The notes under the pieces: generated by a model | What the model was told of the DNA's origin: nothing | Seen by the model: only the letters and a program-made list of their open reading frames with translations | The model's database searches: none | Shown here: positions 42,932 through 51,433 of the stretch, piece by piece | Position numbering within the stretch: position 1 is the stretch's first letter | Layout: each line of letters begins with the position of its first letter | Assembly: GCF_900104025.1 (NCBI RefSeq) | Contig: NZ_FNIQ01000005.1 | Location: 1-64,000, forward strand | DNA length: 64,000 nt | Reading direction: 5' to 3' | From: Geodermatophilus sp. DSM 45219 | Lineage (GTDB): Bacteria; Actinomycetota; Actinomycetes; Mycobacteriales; Geodermatophilaceae | Program-made: the position numbers and the translations under genes

Positions 42932-44263
42932 ATGGACGACATCAGGGACGCCATCCTCGCCGACCAGCTGGACGACATCGCCGGGCTGCCGGTGCCGGAG
43001 TCCTACCGCGCCGTGCTGGTGCGCAAGGACGAGCAGGAGATGTTCGCCGGCCTGCCGACGAAGGAGAAGGACCCGCGCAAGTCCCTCCACGTCGAGGAGG
43101 TGGCCACCCCGGAACTCGGGCCGGGTGAGGCGATCGTGGCCGTGATGGCGTCCTCGGTGAACTACAACACCGTCTGGACGTCGATCTTCGAGCCCGTCTC
43201 GACCTTCGGCTTCCTGGAGCGCTACGGCCGGCAGAACGCCCTGACCAAGCGGCACGACCTGCCCTACCACGTGGTCGGCTCCGACCTGGCCGGCGTCGTG
43301 CTGCGGGTGGGCGCGGGGGTGAACCGGTGGAAGCCCGGCGACGAGGTCGTCGCGCACTGCCTGTCGGTGGAGCTGGAGGACCCGGCCGGCCACGACGACA
43401 CGATGCTGGACCCGCAGCAGCGGATCTGGGGCTTCGAGACCAACTTCGGCGGCCTGGCCGAGCTGGCGCTGGTGAAGAGCAACCAGCTCATGCCCAAGCC
43501 CGCGCACCTGTCCTGGGAGGAGGCGGCCAGTCCCGGGCTGGTCAACTCCACCGCCTACCGGCAGCTGGTCAGCCGCAACGGCGCGGACATGAAGCAGGGC
43601 GACGTCGTGCTGATCTGGGGCGCCTCGGGTGGCCTGGGCTCCTACGCCACCCAGATGGCGCTCAACGGCGGCGCGATCCCGGTCTGCGTCGTGAGCAGCC
43701 CGGAGAAGGCCGACATCGTCCGCACGATGGGCGCCGAGCTGGTCATCGACCGCTCCGCCGAGGGCTACCGGTTCTGGAAGGACGAGCAGACCCAGGACCC
43801 CAGGGAGTGGCAGCGCTTCGGCAAGCGGATCCGGGAGCTGACCGGCGGGGACGACGTCGACATCGTCTTCGAGCACCCCGGCCGGGAGACCTTCGGCGCC
43901 AGCGTCTACGTCGCCAAGAAGGGCGGCACGATCGTCACCTGCGCCTCCACCAGCGGCTACATGCACTCCTACGACAACCGCTACCTGTGGATGAACCTCA
44001 AGCGGATCGTCGGCTCGCACTTCGCCAACTACAAGGAGGCGTGGGAGGCCAACCGGCTCATCGACAAGGGCCTGGTCCACCCGACGCTGTCCAAGGTCTA
44101 CGCGATGGAGGAGGTCGGGCAGGCCGCCTACGACGTCCACCACAACAGCCACCAGGGCAAGGTCGGCGTGCTCACCCTCGCGCCCACCGAGGGCCTCGGG
44201 GTCAAGGACGCCGAGAAGCGGCAGAAGCACCTGACCGCGATCAACCGGTTCCGGGGCGTCTGA
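42932..44263 (+). CDS. ccr: Crotonyl-CoA carboxylase/reductase
   Basis: NADPH-dependent reductive carboxylation of crotonyl-CoA to (2S)-ethylmalonyl-CoA, the defining EMC-pathway step. The 443-aa MDR protein has the cofactor motif IWGASGGLGSYATQ (about 228-241). The four residues reported to hold CO2 in the Kitasatospora setae enzyme (N81, F170, E171, H365) are all present at a constant offset of two: N79 in NYNTVW, F168-E169 in GFETN and H363 in GSHFANY. It should therefore be a true carboxylase rather than a simple enoyl reductase. Preceded by two tandem operator-like sites. Confidence 0.97.
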   Translation: MDDIRDAILADQLDDIAGLPVPESYRAVLVRKDEQEMFAGLPTKEKDPRKSLHVEEVATPELGPGEAIVAVMASSVNYNTVWTSIFEPVSTFGFLERYGRQNALTKRHDLPYHVVGSDLAGVVLRVGAGVNRWKPGDEVVAHCLSVELEDPAGHDDTMLDPQQRIWGFETNFGGLAELALVKSNQLMPKPAHLSWEEAASPGLVNSTAYRQLVSRNGADMKQGDVVLIWGASGGLGSYATQMALNGGAIPVCVVSSPEKADIVRTMGAELVIDRSAEGYRFWKDEQTQDPREWQRFGKRIRELTGGDDVDIVFEHPGRETFGASVYVAKKGGTIVTCASTSGYMHSYDNRYLWMNLKRIVGSHFANYKEAWEANRLIDKGLVHPTLSKVYAMEEVGQAAYDVHHNSHQGKVGVLTLAPTEGLGVKDAEKRQKHLTAINRFRGV

Positions 44264-44267
44264 GAGA

Positions 44268-44393
44268 GGACCTCCCTGCCCGCCACCGCTCGCAGGCTCG
44301 CGGCGGGACCCTGCAGGGAGGCCGCCCTGCAGGGCGCCGGCACGTGGCGCGCCCCCGCGCCCGGCTGGCACCCTGCAGGGAGGGGTCTGGTGA
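44268..44393. repeat. Palindromic element plus second partial copy after ccr
   Basis: A full element with arms GGACCTCCCTGC (44268-44279) and GCAGGGAGGCC (44313-44323) is followed by a second, less complete unit ending in CACCCTGCAGGGAGGGG (44370-44386). It begins next to the ccr stop (44261-44263) and fills most of the 169-bp gap before the next gene. Confidence 0.75.
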
Positions 44394-44432
44394 CACGCCG
44401 GGCTCGCCGACGATCTCTGCGAGGATGACCGC

Positions 44433-45710
44433 ATGACCGATCCCCGCCGCGACATGCTGCCGATGCGCGAGGCCCAGCACTCCTTCGACGTGGTGCTGCG
44501 TGGCTACGACCGGCACCAGGTGGCCGAGACGATCGAGCGCCTCGAGGCCGACATCCAGGTGGCGCTGGCCGACCGCGACGCGGCGATGAGCCGCTCGTCG
44601 GACCTGGCCGGTCAGATCTCCGCGCTGCACGGCGAGATCGAGCAGCTGCGGCGCAAGGCCGCCTCCTCCGGTCCGACCACGTTCGAGAACATCAGCGAGC
44701 GCATCCAGCACATGCTGCGGCTGGCGGAGGAGGAGGCCGCGGAGATCCGCCGCTCCGCCGAGCAGGAGGCCATGGCGCTGCGCGAGCACACCGCCGCCGA
44801 GGAGCGGGCGATGCTGGAGCGGCACGCGGCCGGCCAGGCCGAGGTCGACCGGATGATCGCCGAGGCCCGGCAGGCCGCCGAGCAGATCGCCAGCAAGGCG
44901 CAGATCCGCGCCGACGAGCTGGTCGCCAAGGCCCAGGAGAAGGTCGCCCGGCTCGACGCCGAGTCGCAGGCCCGGCGGGCGAAGGTCGAGGAGGACTTCG
45001 ACATCGCGCAGCGGGCGCGCCGGCAGGAGTCCGCGCGCCTGGAGGAGGAGCGCGACCGCACCTCGGCCGAGGCCGCCCGGCAGCGCGTCGCCGCGGCCGA
45101 GCAGCACGCCGCCCGCCTGGTCAACGAGGCCGAGGCCGCCGCCGCGGCCGTGCGCGGGGTGCGCGACGAGCTCACCGGGCGACTGCTCGAGGCCCGCCGG
45201 CTCCTGGAGCGGCTGCCCGACCTGGGCGACCGCCGTCCCGAGCCCCAGACCGGACCGCGCCCGCCTGCCCCGGCGGTGCGTCCCCAGCCCACGCCGCGCA
45301 CCGCACAGGCCCAGCCGGAGCAGACCCGCCCGGAGCACCAGGTCGGCCCGCTCACCGCGGAGCAGCCGGCCGTGCGGCCCACCACCGCCCCGCAGGCGGC
45401 CCAGCGGCCGGTCGAGCCCCCGTCCGCGCAGCGGCCGGCCGAGCCCCCGGCGGGCAACGGTGAGGCGGCCGCCGCCCGCCAGCCGACCCGTCCGCCCGCC
45501 CCGCCGACGCAGCCGGCCGTGACCCCGGCGCCCGACGCGCCTGCCCAGCAGGCCGCCCCGGGCCCGCAGCAGACCCAGTCGCTGCGCCCGGTCCCCACAG
45601 GCAGCAGCGCCGCTCCCGCACGGGTCGACCCGCCGACGCTCGTGCAGCCGGCCGTCCGCCCCGACGACGCCGACACCGGCAGCCGACCGGTCACCCCCGG
45701 CCGGCGCTGA
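44433..45710 (+). CDS. DivIVA-like coiled-coil protein (Scy/FilP-type)
   Basis: A 425-aa cytoskeletal-type protein. Residues 1-60 hold a DivIVA-like segment (FDVVLRGYDRHQVAETIERLEADI); residues 60-265 form long heptad-rich coiled coil with Ala/Glu/Arg composition; the remaining 160 residues are a disordered Pro/Gln/Ala tail. This matches Scy/FilP-like polar growth proteins, and in Streptomyces coelicolor, as I recall, scy and filP sit next to the epimerase-thiolase-meaB genes, as here. Likely role: polar scaffold or growth-site organisation. Not a metabolic gene despite the context. Confidence 0.75.
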   Translation: MTDPRRDMLPMREAQHSFDVVLRGYDRHQVAETIERLEADIQVALADRDAAMSRSSDLAGQISALHGEIEQLRRKAASSGPTTFENISERIQHMLRLAEEEAAEIRRSAEQEAMALREHTAAEERAMLERHAAGQAEVDRMIAEARQAAEQIASKAQIRADELVAKAQEKVARLDAESQARRAKVEEDFDIAQRARRQESARLEEERDRTSAEAARQRVAAAEQHAARLVNEAEAAAAAVRGVRDELTGRLLEARRLLERLPDLGDRRPEPQTGPRPPAPAVRPQPTPRTAQAQPEQTRPEHQVGPLTAEQPAVRPTTAPQAAQRPVEPPSAQRPAEPPAGNGEAAAARQPTRPPAPPTQPAVTPAPDAPAQQAAPGPQQTQSLRPVPTGSSAAPARVDPPTLVQPAVRPDDADTGSRPVTPGRR

Positions 45711-45752
45711 GCCCGACCACCGCCCTCTCCTCGGCAGCGAGGCACCACACCA

Positions 45753-45784
45753 CCGCTCGCGGGACACCGGCGTCCCGCGAGCGG
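45753..45784. terminator. Hairpin between the coiled-coil and membrane protein genes
   Basis: Thirteen-bp arms CCGCTCGCGGGAC (45753-45765) and GTCCCGCGAGCGG (45772-45784), 6-nt loop, 31 bp before the next start. Confidence 0.65.
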
Positions 45785-45815
45785 CACCGTCCACGGCCGC
45801 CGGGGAGGAGGCGAG

Positions 45816-46739
45816 GTGCCGACCCGTCGTGCCCGGCACCGCCCCCGGCACCGGCCCGGCCCACGGCTCGTCGCGTTCCTGCGCAGCGCGCCCGGCCAGG
45901 TGGCCCTCGCGAGCGCCCTCGTGGTGCTGCTGGCCGCCGCGGTCCTGGCCCTGGTCCTCGGCGACGACCCGACCGACGGGGTCACCGCCGACCGTGACCG
46001 CCCGGCCGGCCTGACCACCCCACCGCCGGCAGGGCCGACGACGCCCGCCGCCTCCACGCCGGGCACGTCCGCTCCCGGCTCGTCCGGGACCCCGGCGGCG
46101 GCGCTGCTCGACTTCGCCGGGCAGGAGCTGCCCGACCGCACCCGGCTGCGCCCCGAGGACGCCGTCCGCGACGACCTGGTGGCCGCCGGGGCCCCCGACG
46201 AGCTGGTGGGCACCGACGCGCCGACCGGCCCCGGCGACCTCGTCCTCACGGTCACCGAGGGACCCGCGGCGCCCGGCAGCCGGGTGGTCGCCCGCTTCGG
46301 CGACCTCGCCCTCGTCGACCCCTCCCCGGGCACGCCGACACCCGAGCAGCTCGCGAGCCGGCAGGCACTGGCCGAGGCGGTGTTGGCCAACCCGACCACG
46401 CGCGTCGCCGGGGACGCCGCCGGGGTGCTGCGGTCGGCCGACGTCGACATGCGGCTGCTGTCGCTGCTCGCGGTGCTCACCGCCCGCGAGGGCCTCGCCG
46501 TGGCGGCCTTCCCGCGGGCCGAGGGTGCGGAGGGCCCGGCCCGCGACGTGCTGCTCACCGCCGTCGGCAGCGCGCCGGTCGGATCCGACCGGCCGGCGAC
46601 CGAGCCGCTGCGGACCTGGCTGGAGGCCCAGCTGCCGCCCTTCGCGCCGGACCGCGTCGAGGTCACCGGGGACGGCGTCCTGCTGTCGTACGACTACGCA
46701 TCCGCTCCCGACGCGCTGGTGGCCGAGGTGTCCCCGTGA
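45816..46739 (+). CDS. Membrane-anchored hypothetical protein
   Basis: A 307-aa protein starting at GTG after GGGGAGGAGGCGAG. A very basic N-terminus (RRARHRPRHRPGPR) precedes one transmembrane helix (VALASALVVLLAAAVLALVLG, about 29-49), a Thr/Pro/Ser linker and an extracytoplasmic domain of about 210 residues (ELPDRTRLRPEDAVRDDLVA ... LEAQLPPFAPDRVEV). No catalytic motif is recognised. Type II orientation with the C-terminus outside is likely. It lies upstream of the DUF4397-sortase pair, so a cell-surface function is plausible, but unproven. Confidence 0.7.
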   Translation: MPTRRARHRPRHRPGPRLVAFLRSAPGQVALASALVVLLAAAVLALVLGDDPTDGVTADRDRPAGLTTPPPAGPTTPAASTPGTSAPGSSGTPAAALLDFAGQELPDRTRLRPEDAVRDDLVAAGAPDELVGTDAPTGPGDLVLTVTEGPAAPGSRVVARFGDLALVDPSPGTPTPEQLASRQALAEAVLANPTTRVAGDAAGVLRSADVDMRLLSLLAVLTAREGLAVAAFPRAEGAEGPARDVLLTAVGSAPVGSDRPATEPLRTWLEAQLPPFAPDRVEVTGDGVLLSYDYASAPDALVAEVSP

Positions 46740-46824
46740 CGCTCGGTTGGACAGGAGTCGCGATGAGTGCGCGAATGGACGCCGGGACCCCACCGGGTCC
46801 GCCCCCGGAGACGCTGGAGGAACC

Positions 46825-47676
46825 GTGCACCGTTGGACCCGTCTGCTGGCCGTGACCGCCGTGACCGCCGGGACGGTGCTCGTCACCCCCTCCGGCGCCG
46901 GCGCCGCCGAGAACGGCCTGCTCCGGCTGGCCCACCTGTCCCCCGACACCCCGGCGGTCGACGTCTACGTCGACTCGGTCGCCGACCCCGGCGACGGGAC
47001 GGCGCTGCTGACCGTGCCCGGCGTCGGCTACGGGACGATCTCGGACTACCAGGACGTGCCCGAGGGCGTCTACACCGTCAGCATGCGCGAGGCCGGGGCC
47101 GACCCGGGGGCGCCGCCGGTCCTGTCCACCACCGTGCAGGTGGGCTCGGACAGCGCGCGCACCGTCGCCGGTGTGGGCCGCTTCGCCGACCTCGGCCTGG
47201 AGGTGCTCGAGGACGACCTGGCCCTGCCGCCCACGGGCCAGGCCCGGGTGCGCGTGGTGTCGGCCGCGGCGACAGCGCCGACCCTGGACGCCTCGGCCGG
47301 CGGGACGCCGATCGCCAGCGGCCTGGCCTTCGCCGAGGCCGGCGAGTACGCCCCGGTGTCCGGGGACGCCGGAGCGCTGCAGGTCACCGTGGACGGCGAG
47401 GCCACCGAGCTCCCCCTCGACCTGGCCGCGGGCTCGGTCTACAGCCTGTTCGTGCTCGACCGGCCCGAGGGCGGGCTGACCGTGCGCACGGTGCTGGACG
47501 CCGCGGGCTCGGGCGTCGTCCCGGCCGGCGGGGTGGAGACCGGCGCCGGCGGCACCGCGGACGGCGGGCTGCACTCCCTCGCCGTCGGCGGCCTCGTCGG
47601 GGCCACCGTGCTCGCGGGTGCCGGCCTCGCGCTCACCCGCCGGTCGCGGCGCGGTCCGGCGCGGCACGCCGCCTGA
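46825..47676 (+). CDS. DUF4397 surface protein with C-terminal anchor
   Basis: A 283-aa secreted protein: signal peptide (LLAVTAVTAGTVLVTPSGAGA), then two DUF4397-type repeats beginning LLRLAHLSPDTPAVDVYVDS and ARVRVVSAAATAPTLDAS. The C-terminus has VPAGGVETGAGGTADGG, a hydrophobic helix (HSLAVGGLVGATVLAGAGLAL) and the basic tail TRRSRRGPARHAA. That layout is a wall-sorting signal in form, but the LPXTG box is replaced by the Gly-rich PAGGVETG segment. CTGGAGG precedes the GTG start. The class F sortase follows 11 bp later, and this protein is the likely substrate. Confidence 0.82.
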   Translation: MHRWTRLLAVTAVTAGTVLVTPSGAGAAENGLLRLAHLSPDTPAVDVYVDSVADPGDGTALLTVPGVGYGTISDYQDVPEGVYTVSMREAGADPGAPPVLSTTVQVGSDSARTVAGVGRFADLGLEVLEDDLALPPTGQARVRVVSAAATAPTLDASAGGTPIASGLAFAEAGEYAPVSGDAGALQVTVDGEATELPLDLAAGSVYSLFVLDRPEGGLTVRTVLDAAGSGVVPAGGVETGAGGTADGGLHSLAVGGLVGATVLAGAGLALTRRSRRGPARHAA

Positions 47677-47687
47677 GGCCGCGGCCG

Positions 47688-48320
47688 GTGAGCCGCCACC
47701 GCAAGCCGCGGCGGCCCCTGCTGCCGCTGGTGTCCGGGCTGCTGACCGGCGCCGCAGTCGTCGTCACCGCCGGGACGGTGGCTCTGGTCTCCCCCGGTGC
47801 CGCCGTCCCCGCCGCCGGGATGGCACCGGTCGCCACCTCCGCCGTGCCGGTGGTCGCCGAGCCGGGCACCCGGCGGTCGGCGGCACCGCCGGTCCGGGTC
47901 CGCGTGCCGGCCATCGGGGTCGACAGCGAGCTGCTCCGGCTGGGCACGGACGCGGCCGGCGCCCTGGTCCCGCCGGACGACTACGACCTGGCCGGGTGGT
48001 TCGCCGCCGGCGCGGTCCCCGGTGACGTGGGTCCCGCGGTCGTCGCCGGCCACGTGGACTCGGTTGACGGCCCGGCCGTCTTCGCCCGGCTCGACGAGCT
48101 CGCGCCCGGCGACGAGGTGCTCGTCGACCGCGAGGACGGGACGACGGCGGTGTTCACCGTCACCGGGCTCGGCCGCCACCCCAAGAGCGACTTCCCGACG
48201 GAGGCGGTCTACGGGCCCACCCCGCGTGCGGAGCTGCGGCTGGTGACCTGCGGCGGGGAGTTCGACCGGTCGGCCCGCAGCTACCTCGACAACGTCGTGG
48301 TGACCGCGGTCCTGACGTGA
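47688..48320 (+). CDS. Class F sortase
   Basis: Cysteine transpeptidase that anchors surface proteins to the wall. The 210-aa protein has an N-terminal membrane anchor (LPLVSGLLTGAAVVVTAGTVALV), then the sortase barrel with VRVRVPAIGVDSELLRLG, catalytic His in VVAGHVDSVDGPAVF, catalytic Cys in LRLVTCGGEFDRSARSYLDNVVV and the Arg in the same stretch. Class F is typical of actinobacteria. It follows the DUF4397 gene by 11 bp, so the pair is probably a dedicated enzyme-substrate unit. Confidence 0.92.
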   Translation: MSRHRKPRRPLLPLVSGLLTGAAVVVTAGTVALVSPGAAVPAAGMAPVATSAVPVVAEPGTRRSAAPPVRVRVPAIGVDSELLRLGTDAAGALVPPDDYDLAGWFAAGAVPGDVGPAVVAGHVDSVDGPAVFARLDELAPGDEVLVDREDGTTAVFTVTGLGRHPKSDFPTEAVYGPTPRAELRLVTCGGEFDRSARSYLDNVVVTAVLT

Positions 48321-48326
48321 GGGAAC

Positions 48327-48435
48327 GGCCTCCTGCAGGGGCCCAGGCCGAGCGTCGGGTGGCCCCGTCCGGAGGCTCACCCCGAGCTTGCGAGGGGTGA
48401 GGGGGACGGGGTCCTTCTCGGGGAGCAGGAGGTCC
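48327..48435. repeat. Nested pair of palindromic elements after the sortase gene
   Basis: Outer arms GGCCTCCTGC (48327-48336) and GCAGGAGGTCC (48425-48435) enclose an inner element with arms GGCCCCGTCC (48361-48370) and GGACGGGGTCC (48404-48414) and the centre CACCCCGAGCTTGCGAGGGGTG. It fills the gap between the convergent sortase (stop 48320) and small protein (stop 48437) genes. Confidence 0.8.
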
Positions 48436-48436
48436 T

Positions 48437-48742
48437 TCACCGGCGGTGGCCCCGCGACTGCCAGCAGGTGCCGTGCCAGTGCCGGCGCCGGTCGGCGGCC
48501 GACCCGGTGTCCCAGGGGTCGAGGTCTGAGTCGCGGGGATAGGCCGGCCAGGTCACCAGGTGCGGCGTCCCCGGGCGGATCTCCTGGTCGCACCCCGGGC
48601 AGCGGTAGGTCTTGCCGGTCGCTGCGCCGGTCAGCCGGCGGACGACCCAGTCGCCGTCCGCCGCCTCCTCCACCGCCTCGGGACGGCGGGACGGGTCGCG
48701 GCCCGCAGGCCGCGACCCGTTCCGTCCACCGCGGCGGGGCAC
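48437..48742 (-). CDS. Small conserved zinc-ribbon-like protein
   Basis: A 101-aa protein with a C-terminal conserved part: WVVRRLTGAATGKTYRCPGCDQEIRPGTPHLVTWP ... RRHWHGTCW. A CxxC plus later His/Cys could bind zinc. It resembles small proteins often annotated as 'ATP/GTP-binding' that lie next to the hydroxybutyryl-CoA dehydrogenase gene in Streptomyces; that annotation has no motif basis here. The GTG at 48742 is the longest start, but a GTG at 48673 would begin just before the conserved part and leave the hairpin at 48691-48720 outside the gene. Function unknown. Confidence 0.7.
   Translation of the reverse strand: MPRRGGRNGSRPAGRDPSRRPEAVEEAADGDWVVRRLTGAATGKTYRCPGCDQEIRPGTPHLVTWPAYPRDSDLDPWDTGSAADRRRHWHGTCWQSRGHRR
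48691..48720. terminator. Perfect hairpin downstream of the 3-hydroxybutyryl-CoA dehydrogenase gene
   Basis: Arms ACGGGTCGCGGCC (48691-48703) and GGCCGCGACCCGT (48708-48720) with loop CGCA. It lies 28 bp past the dehydrogenase stop on the minus strand, where a terminator is expected, yet inside the longest reading of the small downstream gene. Confidence 0.5.
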
Positions 48743-48747
48743 CGGGC

Positions 48748-50529
48748 TCAGCGGCTCGCGTGGTCCCGGAAACCGCGACCGGTCTTGCGGCCCAGGTACC
48801 CGGCGGTGACCAGGTGCTCGAGCAGCGGTGCGGGCGCGAAGCCCGGCTCGCGGAACTCGGTGTACAGCTCCCGCTCGATCGCCAGGGACACGTCGAGCCC
48901 GACGACGTCCAGCAGTTCGAAGGGCCCCATCGGGTAACCGCAGCCGACCTTCATCGCGGCGTCGATGTCGTCGGCCGTCGCGTAGTGCGCCTGGAGCATC
49001 TTCACCGCGTCGTTGAGGTACGGGAACAGCAGCGCGTTGACGATGAACCCGGCCCGGTCGGTGCACGACACCGCGTGCTTGCCCAGCCGCTCGGACACCG
49101 CGTGCGCGGTCGCCGCGACGTCGGGGGCGGTGGAGATCGTCGACACCACCTCGACCAGCTTCATGACCTGGGCGGGGTTGAAGAAGTGCATGCCGACGAC
49201 GTCGGCCGGCCGGCCGCTGGCCTTCGCGCACTCGATGACCGGCAGGCTGGAGGTGGTGGTGGCCAGCACCGCGCCGGGCCGGACGATCTCGCCGAGGTTG
49301 GCGAACAGGGCCTCCTTGACCGCCAGCGACTCGACGACGGCCTCGACGACCAGGTCGCGGTCGGCGAGCTCGTCCAGCGACGTCGTCCCGTCGACCCGGG
49401 CGAGCACCGCGTCGCGCTCGGACTCGTCGAGCCGGCCGCGCTGGACCTGCTTCTCCAGCGACCGGGCCAGCGCGGTGTGCACCGCCTCGACCTTCTCCGG
49501 CGAGCGGGCGACGAAGCGGACGTCGTAGCCGCCCTTCGCGACGACCTCGACGATGCCGGTGGCCATCGTCCCGGAGCCGACGACGCCGACCGTCCGCACC
49601 TCGCGGGCGCCCTCGGCGGCCCCGCCCGGCGTCGGGGTCCGGGCGTCGGGCACCACCTCGGCGGAGTCACGGCCGGCGTAGGTGTAGAAGCCGCGGCCGG
49701 ACTTCCGGCCCAGCAGGCCCGCGGTCATCATCTGCTTGATGATCGGGTTCGGCGCGTGCAGCCGGTCGCGCGACTGCCGGTACATCGTCTCGAGGATCTC
49801 GTAGGCGGTGTCGATGCCGATGAGGTCCATGAGCGCCAGCGGGCCCATCGGCAGGCCGCAGCCCAGCCGCATCGCCGCGTCGATGTCCTCGCGGCTGGCG
49901 TAGCGGTTCTCGTACATGGCGACCGCGTGGTTGAGGTAGCCGAAGAGCAGCGCGTTGGCGATGAAGCCGGCCTTGTCCCCGATCGTCACGTCGACCTTGC
50001 CCAGCCGCGCGGCCAGGGCCTCGACGTCCTCGACGACCGGCTGCTCGGTCACGACCGTGCGCACGACCTCGACGAGCTTCATGACCGGCGCCGGGTTGAA
50101 GAAGTGCATCCCGATGACCTTGCTCGGCCGACCGGTCGCCACCGAGATCTCGGTGACCGACAGGCTCGAGGTGTTGGTGGCCAGGATGGTGTCCGGCGGG
50201 CAGATCTTGTCCAGCGCGGAGAAGATCTCGCGCTTGAGGTCCATCCGCTCGGGGACGGCCTCGACGACCAGCTCGGCCTGGGCGAGGTCCTCCAGCGACG
50301 TGGCGAACCGGATCCGGCCGAGGATGGCGTCGCGGTCGGCGGGGTCGAGCTTGCCGCGCGCCACCGCCTTGCCGGTGGACTGCTCGACGTGCGCCCGGCC
50401 GCGGGCCACGGCCGCGTCGTCGACGTCCACGGCGGTCACCGACAGGCCCGCGCGGGCGAGCACCTCGGCGATGCCGGCCCCCATGGTGCCCAGCCCCACC
50501 ACGCCGACCTCGGTCAGTTCTCTGGCCAC
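48748..50529 (-). CDS. Tandem-domain 3-hydroxybutyryl-CoA dehydrogenase
   Basis: Oxidises or reduces 3-hydroxyacyl-CoA with NAD(P). The 593-aa protein is two full dehydrogenases in one chain: residues 1 to about 295 (VGVVGLGTMGAGIAEVLARAG ... MHFFNPAPVMKLVEVV ... GRKSGRGFYTY) and about 310-593 (VGVVGSGTMATGIVEVVAKGG ... MHFFNPAQVMKLVEVV ... GRKTGRGFRDH). Both keep the NAD motif and the catalytic His in MHFFNPA. The fused form is common in actinobacteria. In the EMC pathway it would supply 3-hydroxybutyryl-CoA from acetoacetyl-CoA. GTG start at 50529; an operator-like palindrome lies 73 bp upstream. Confidence 0.95.
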   Translation of the reverse strand: MARELTEVGVVGLGTMGAGIAEVLARAGLSVTAVDVDDAAVARGRAHVEQSTGKAVARGKLDPADRDAILGRIRFATSLEDLAQAELVVEAVPERMDLKREIFSALDKICPPDTILATNTSSLSVTEISVATGRPSKVIGMHFFNPAPVMKLVEVVRTVVTEQPVVEDVEALAARLGKVDVTIGDKAGFIANALLFGYLNHAVAMYENRYASREDIDAAMRLGCGLPMGPLALMDLIGIDTAYEILETMYRQSRDRLHAPNPIIKQMMTAGLLGRKSGRGFYTYAGRDSAEVVPDARTPTPGGAAEGAREVRTVGVVGSGTMATGIVEVVAKGGYDVRFVARSPEKVEAVHTALARSLEKQVQRGRLDESERDAVLARVDGTTSLDELADRDLVVEAVVESLAVKEALFANLGEIVRPGAVLATTTSSLPVIECAKASGRPADVVGMHFFNPAQVMKLVEVVSTISTAPDVAATAHAVSERLGKHAVSCTDRAGFIVNALLFPYLNDAVKMLQAHYATADDIDAAMKVGCGYPMGPFELLDVVGLDVSLAIERELYTEFREPGFAPAPLLEHLVTAGYLGRKTGRGFRDHASR

Positions 50530-50602
50530 GCTGCCATCTCCTCTGCGCCGGCACCCGGCACCGGGCACCCCGTCCGCGATCGGGGGCAGTCTCCCACCCG
50601 GG

Positions 50603-50616
50603 CTACCCGCCGGTAG
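50603..50616. promoter_or_regulatory. Putative operator CTACCCGCCGGTAG upstream of the 3-hydroxybutyryl-CoA dehydrogenase gene
   Basis: 14-bp site of the YTACYSGCCRGTAR set, 73 bp before the start codon of the dehydrogenase gene. Confidence 0.6.
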
Positions 50617-50620
50617 TCCT

Positions 50621-50683
50621 GGCCCCGTCCGGCCGGCTCTCGGGTCCCACCACGGGCCTGCGAGTGGTGGTGAGGCGGTCCGC
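50621..50683. repeat. Degenerate palindromic element at nucS 3' end
   Basis: Begins GGCCCCGTCC and ends GGCGGTCCGCTCA against the nucS stop at 50684, with an inner stem CCACCAC (50647-50653) / GTGGTGG (50664-50670). The outer arms are diverged compared with full copies. Confidence 0.6.
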
Positions 50684-51355
50684 TCAGAACAGCCGCTGGG
50701 AGGGGTCGTCGGTGCCCTTGAGGACGGCGTAGTCGACGGTGACGCAGTCGATGCCGCGATCACCGGCCAGCACCCGGGCCTGCGGCTTGATCTCCTGCGC
50801 GGCGAAGACGCCCTTGACCGGCGCCAGACGCGGGTCGCGGTTGAGCAGCTCCAGGTAGCGGGTGAGCTGCTCGACGCCGTCGATCTCGCCGCGGCGCTTG
50901 ATCTCCACGGCCACCGTGCCGCCGTCGGCGTCGCGGCAGAGCAGGTCGACCGGGCCGATCGCGGTCGGGTACTCGCGGCGGACCAGCGACCAGCCCGCCC
51001 CGAAGGTCTCCACGTGCAGGGCCAGCAGCCGCTGCAGCTCGGCCTCCACGCCGTCCTTCTGCAGGCCCGGGTCGACGCCGAGCTCGTGGGAGCTGTCGTG
51101 CTCCACCGACTCGATGGTGATGATCAGCTGCTCGCCGGCCTTGTTGGTGACCGTCCAGGTGCCCGCGCCGTCCACCAGCTCGTCCCGGAACGAGCACGGC
51201 GGGGTCATCCAGTTCAGCGGCTTGTAGGCGCGGTCGTCGGCGTGCACCGACACCGAGCCGTCGGCCTTGACCAGCAGCAGCCGGGGCGCCATGGGCAGGT
51301 GGGCGGTCAGCCGCCCCACGTAGTCGACCGAGCAACGGGCGATGACCAGGCGCAC
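50684..51355 (-). CDS. nucS: Mismatch-specific endonuclease NucS
   Basis: Cuts both strands at G-T, G-G and T-T mismatches in the non-canonical mismatch repair of actinobacteria and archaea lacking MutS/MutL. The 223-aa protein begins [21 protein letters not shown], has an N-terminal DNA-binding domain and a RecB-like nuclease domain with GPVDLLCRD (Asp) and [17 protein letters not shown] (ExK). Length and motifs match mycobacterial NucS. GTG start at 51355; divergent from a lipoprotein gene across 78 bp. Confidence 0.96.
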   Translation of the reverse strand: MRLVIARCSVDYVGRLTAHLPMAPRLLLVKADGSVSVHADDRAYKPLNWMTPPCSFRDELVDGAGTWTVTNKAGEQLIITIESVEHDSSHELGVDPGLQKDGVEAELQRLLALHVETFGAGWSLVRREYPTAIGPVDLLCRDADGGTVAVEIKRRGEIDGVEQLTRYLELLNRDPRLAPVKGVFAAQEIKPQARVLAGDRGIDCVTVDYAVLKGTDDPSQRLF

Positions 51356-51433
51356 GGGGACCGACGGTACCGAACCGGCAACGATGCGCCGGGGCGGGCG
51401 GCCGCCGGCCCCTGGCGAGGCCATCCTGACCCG

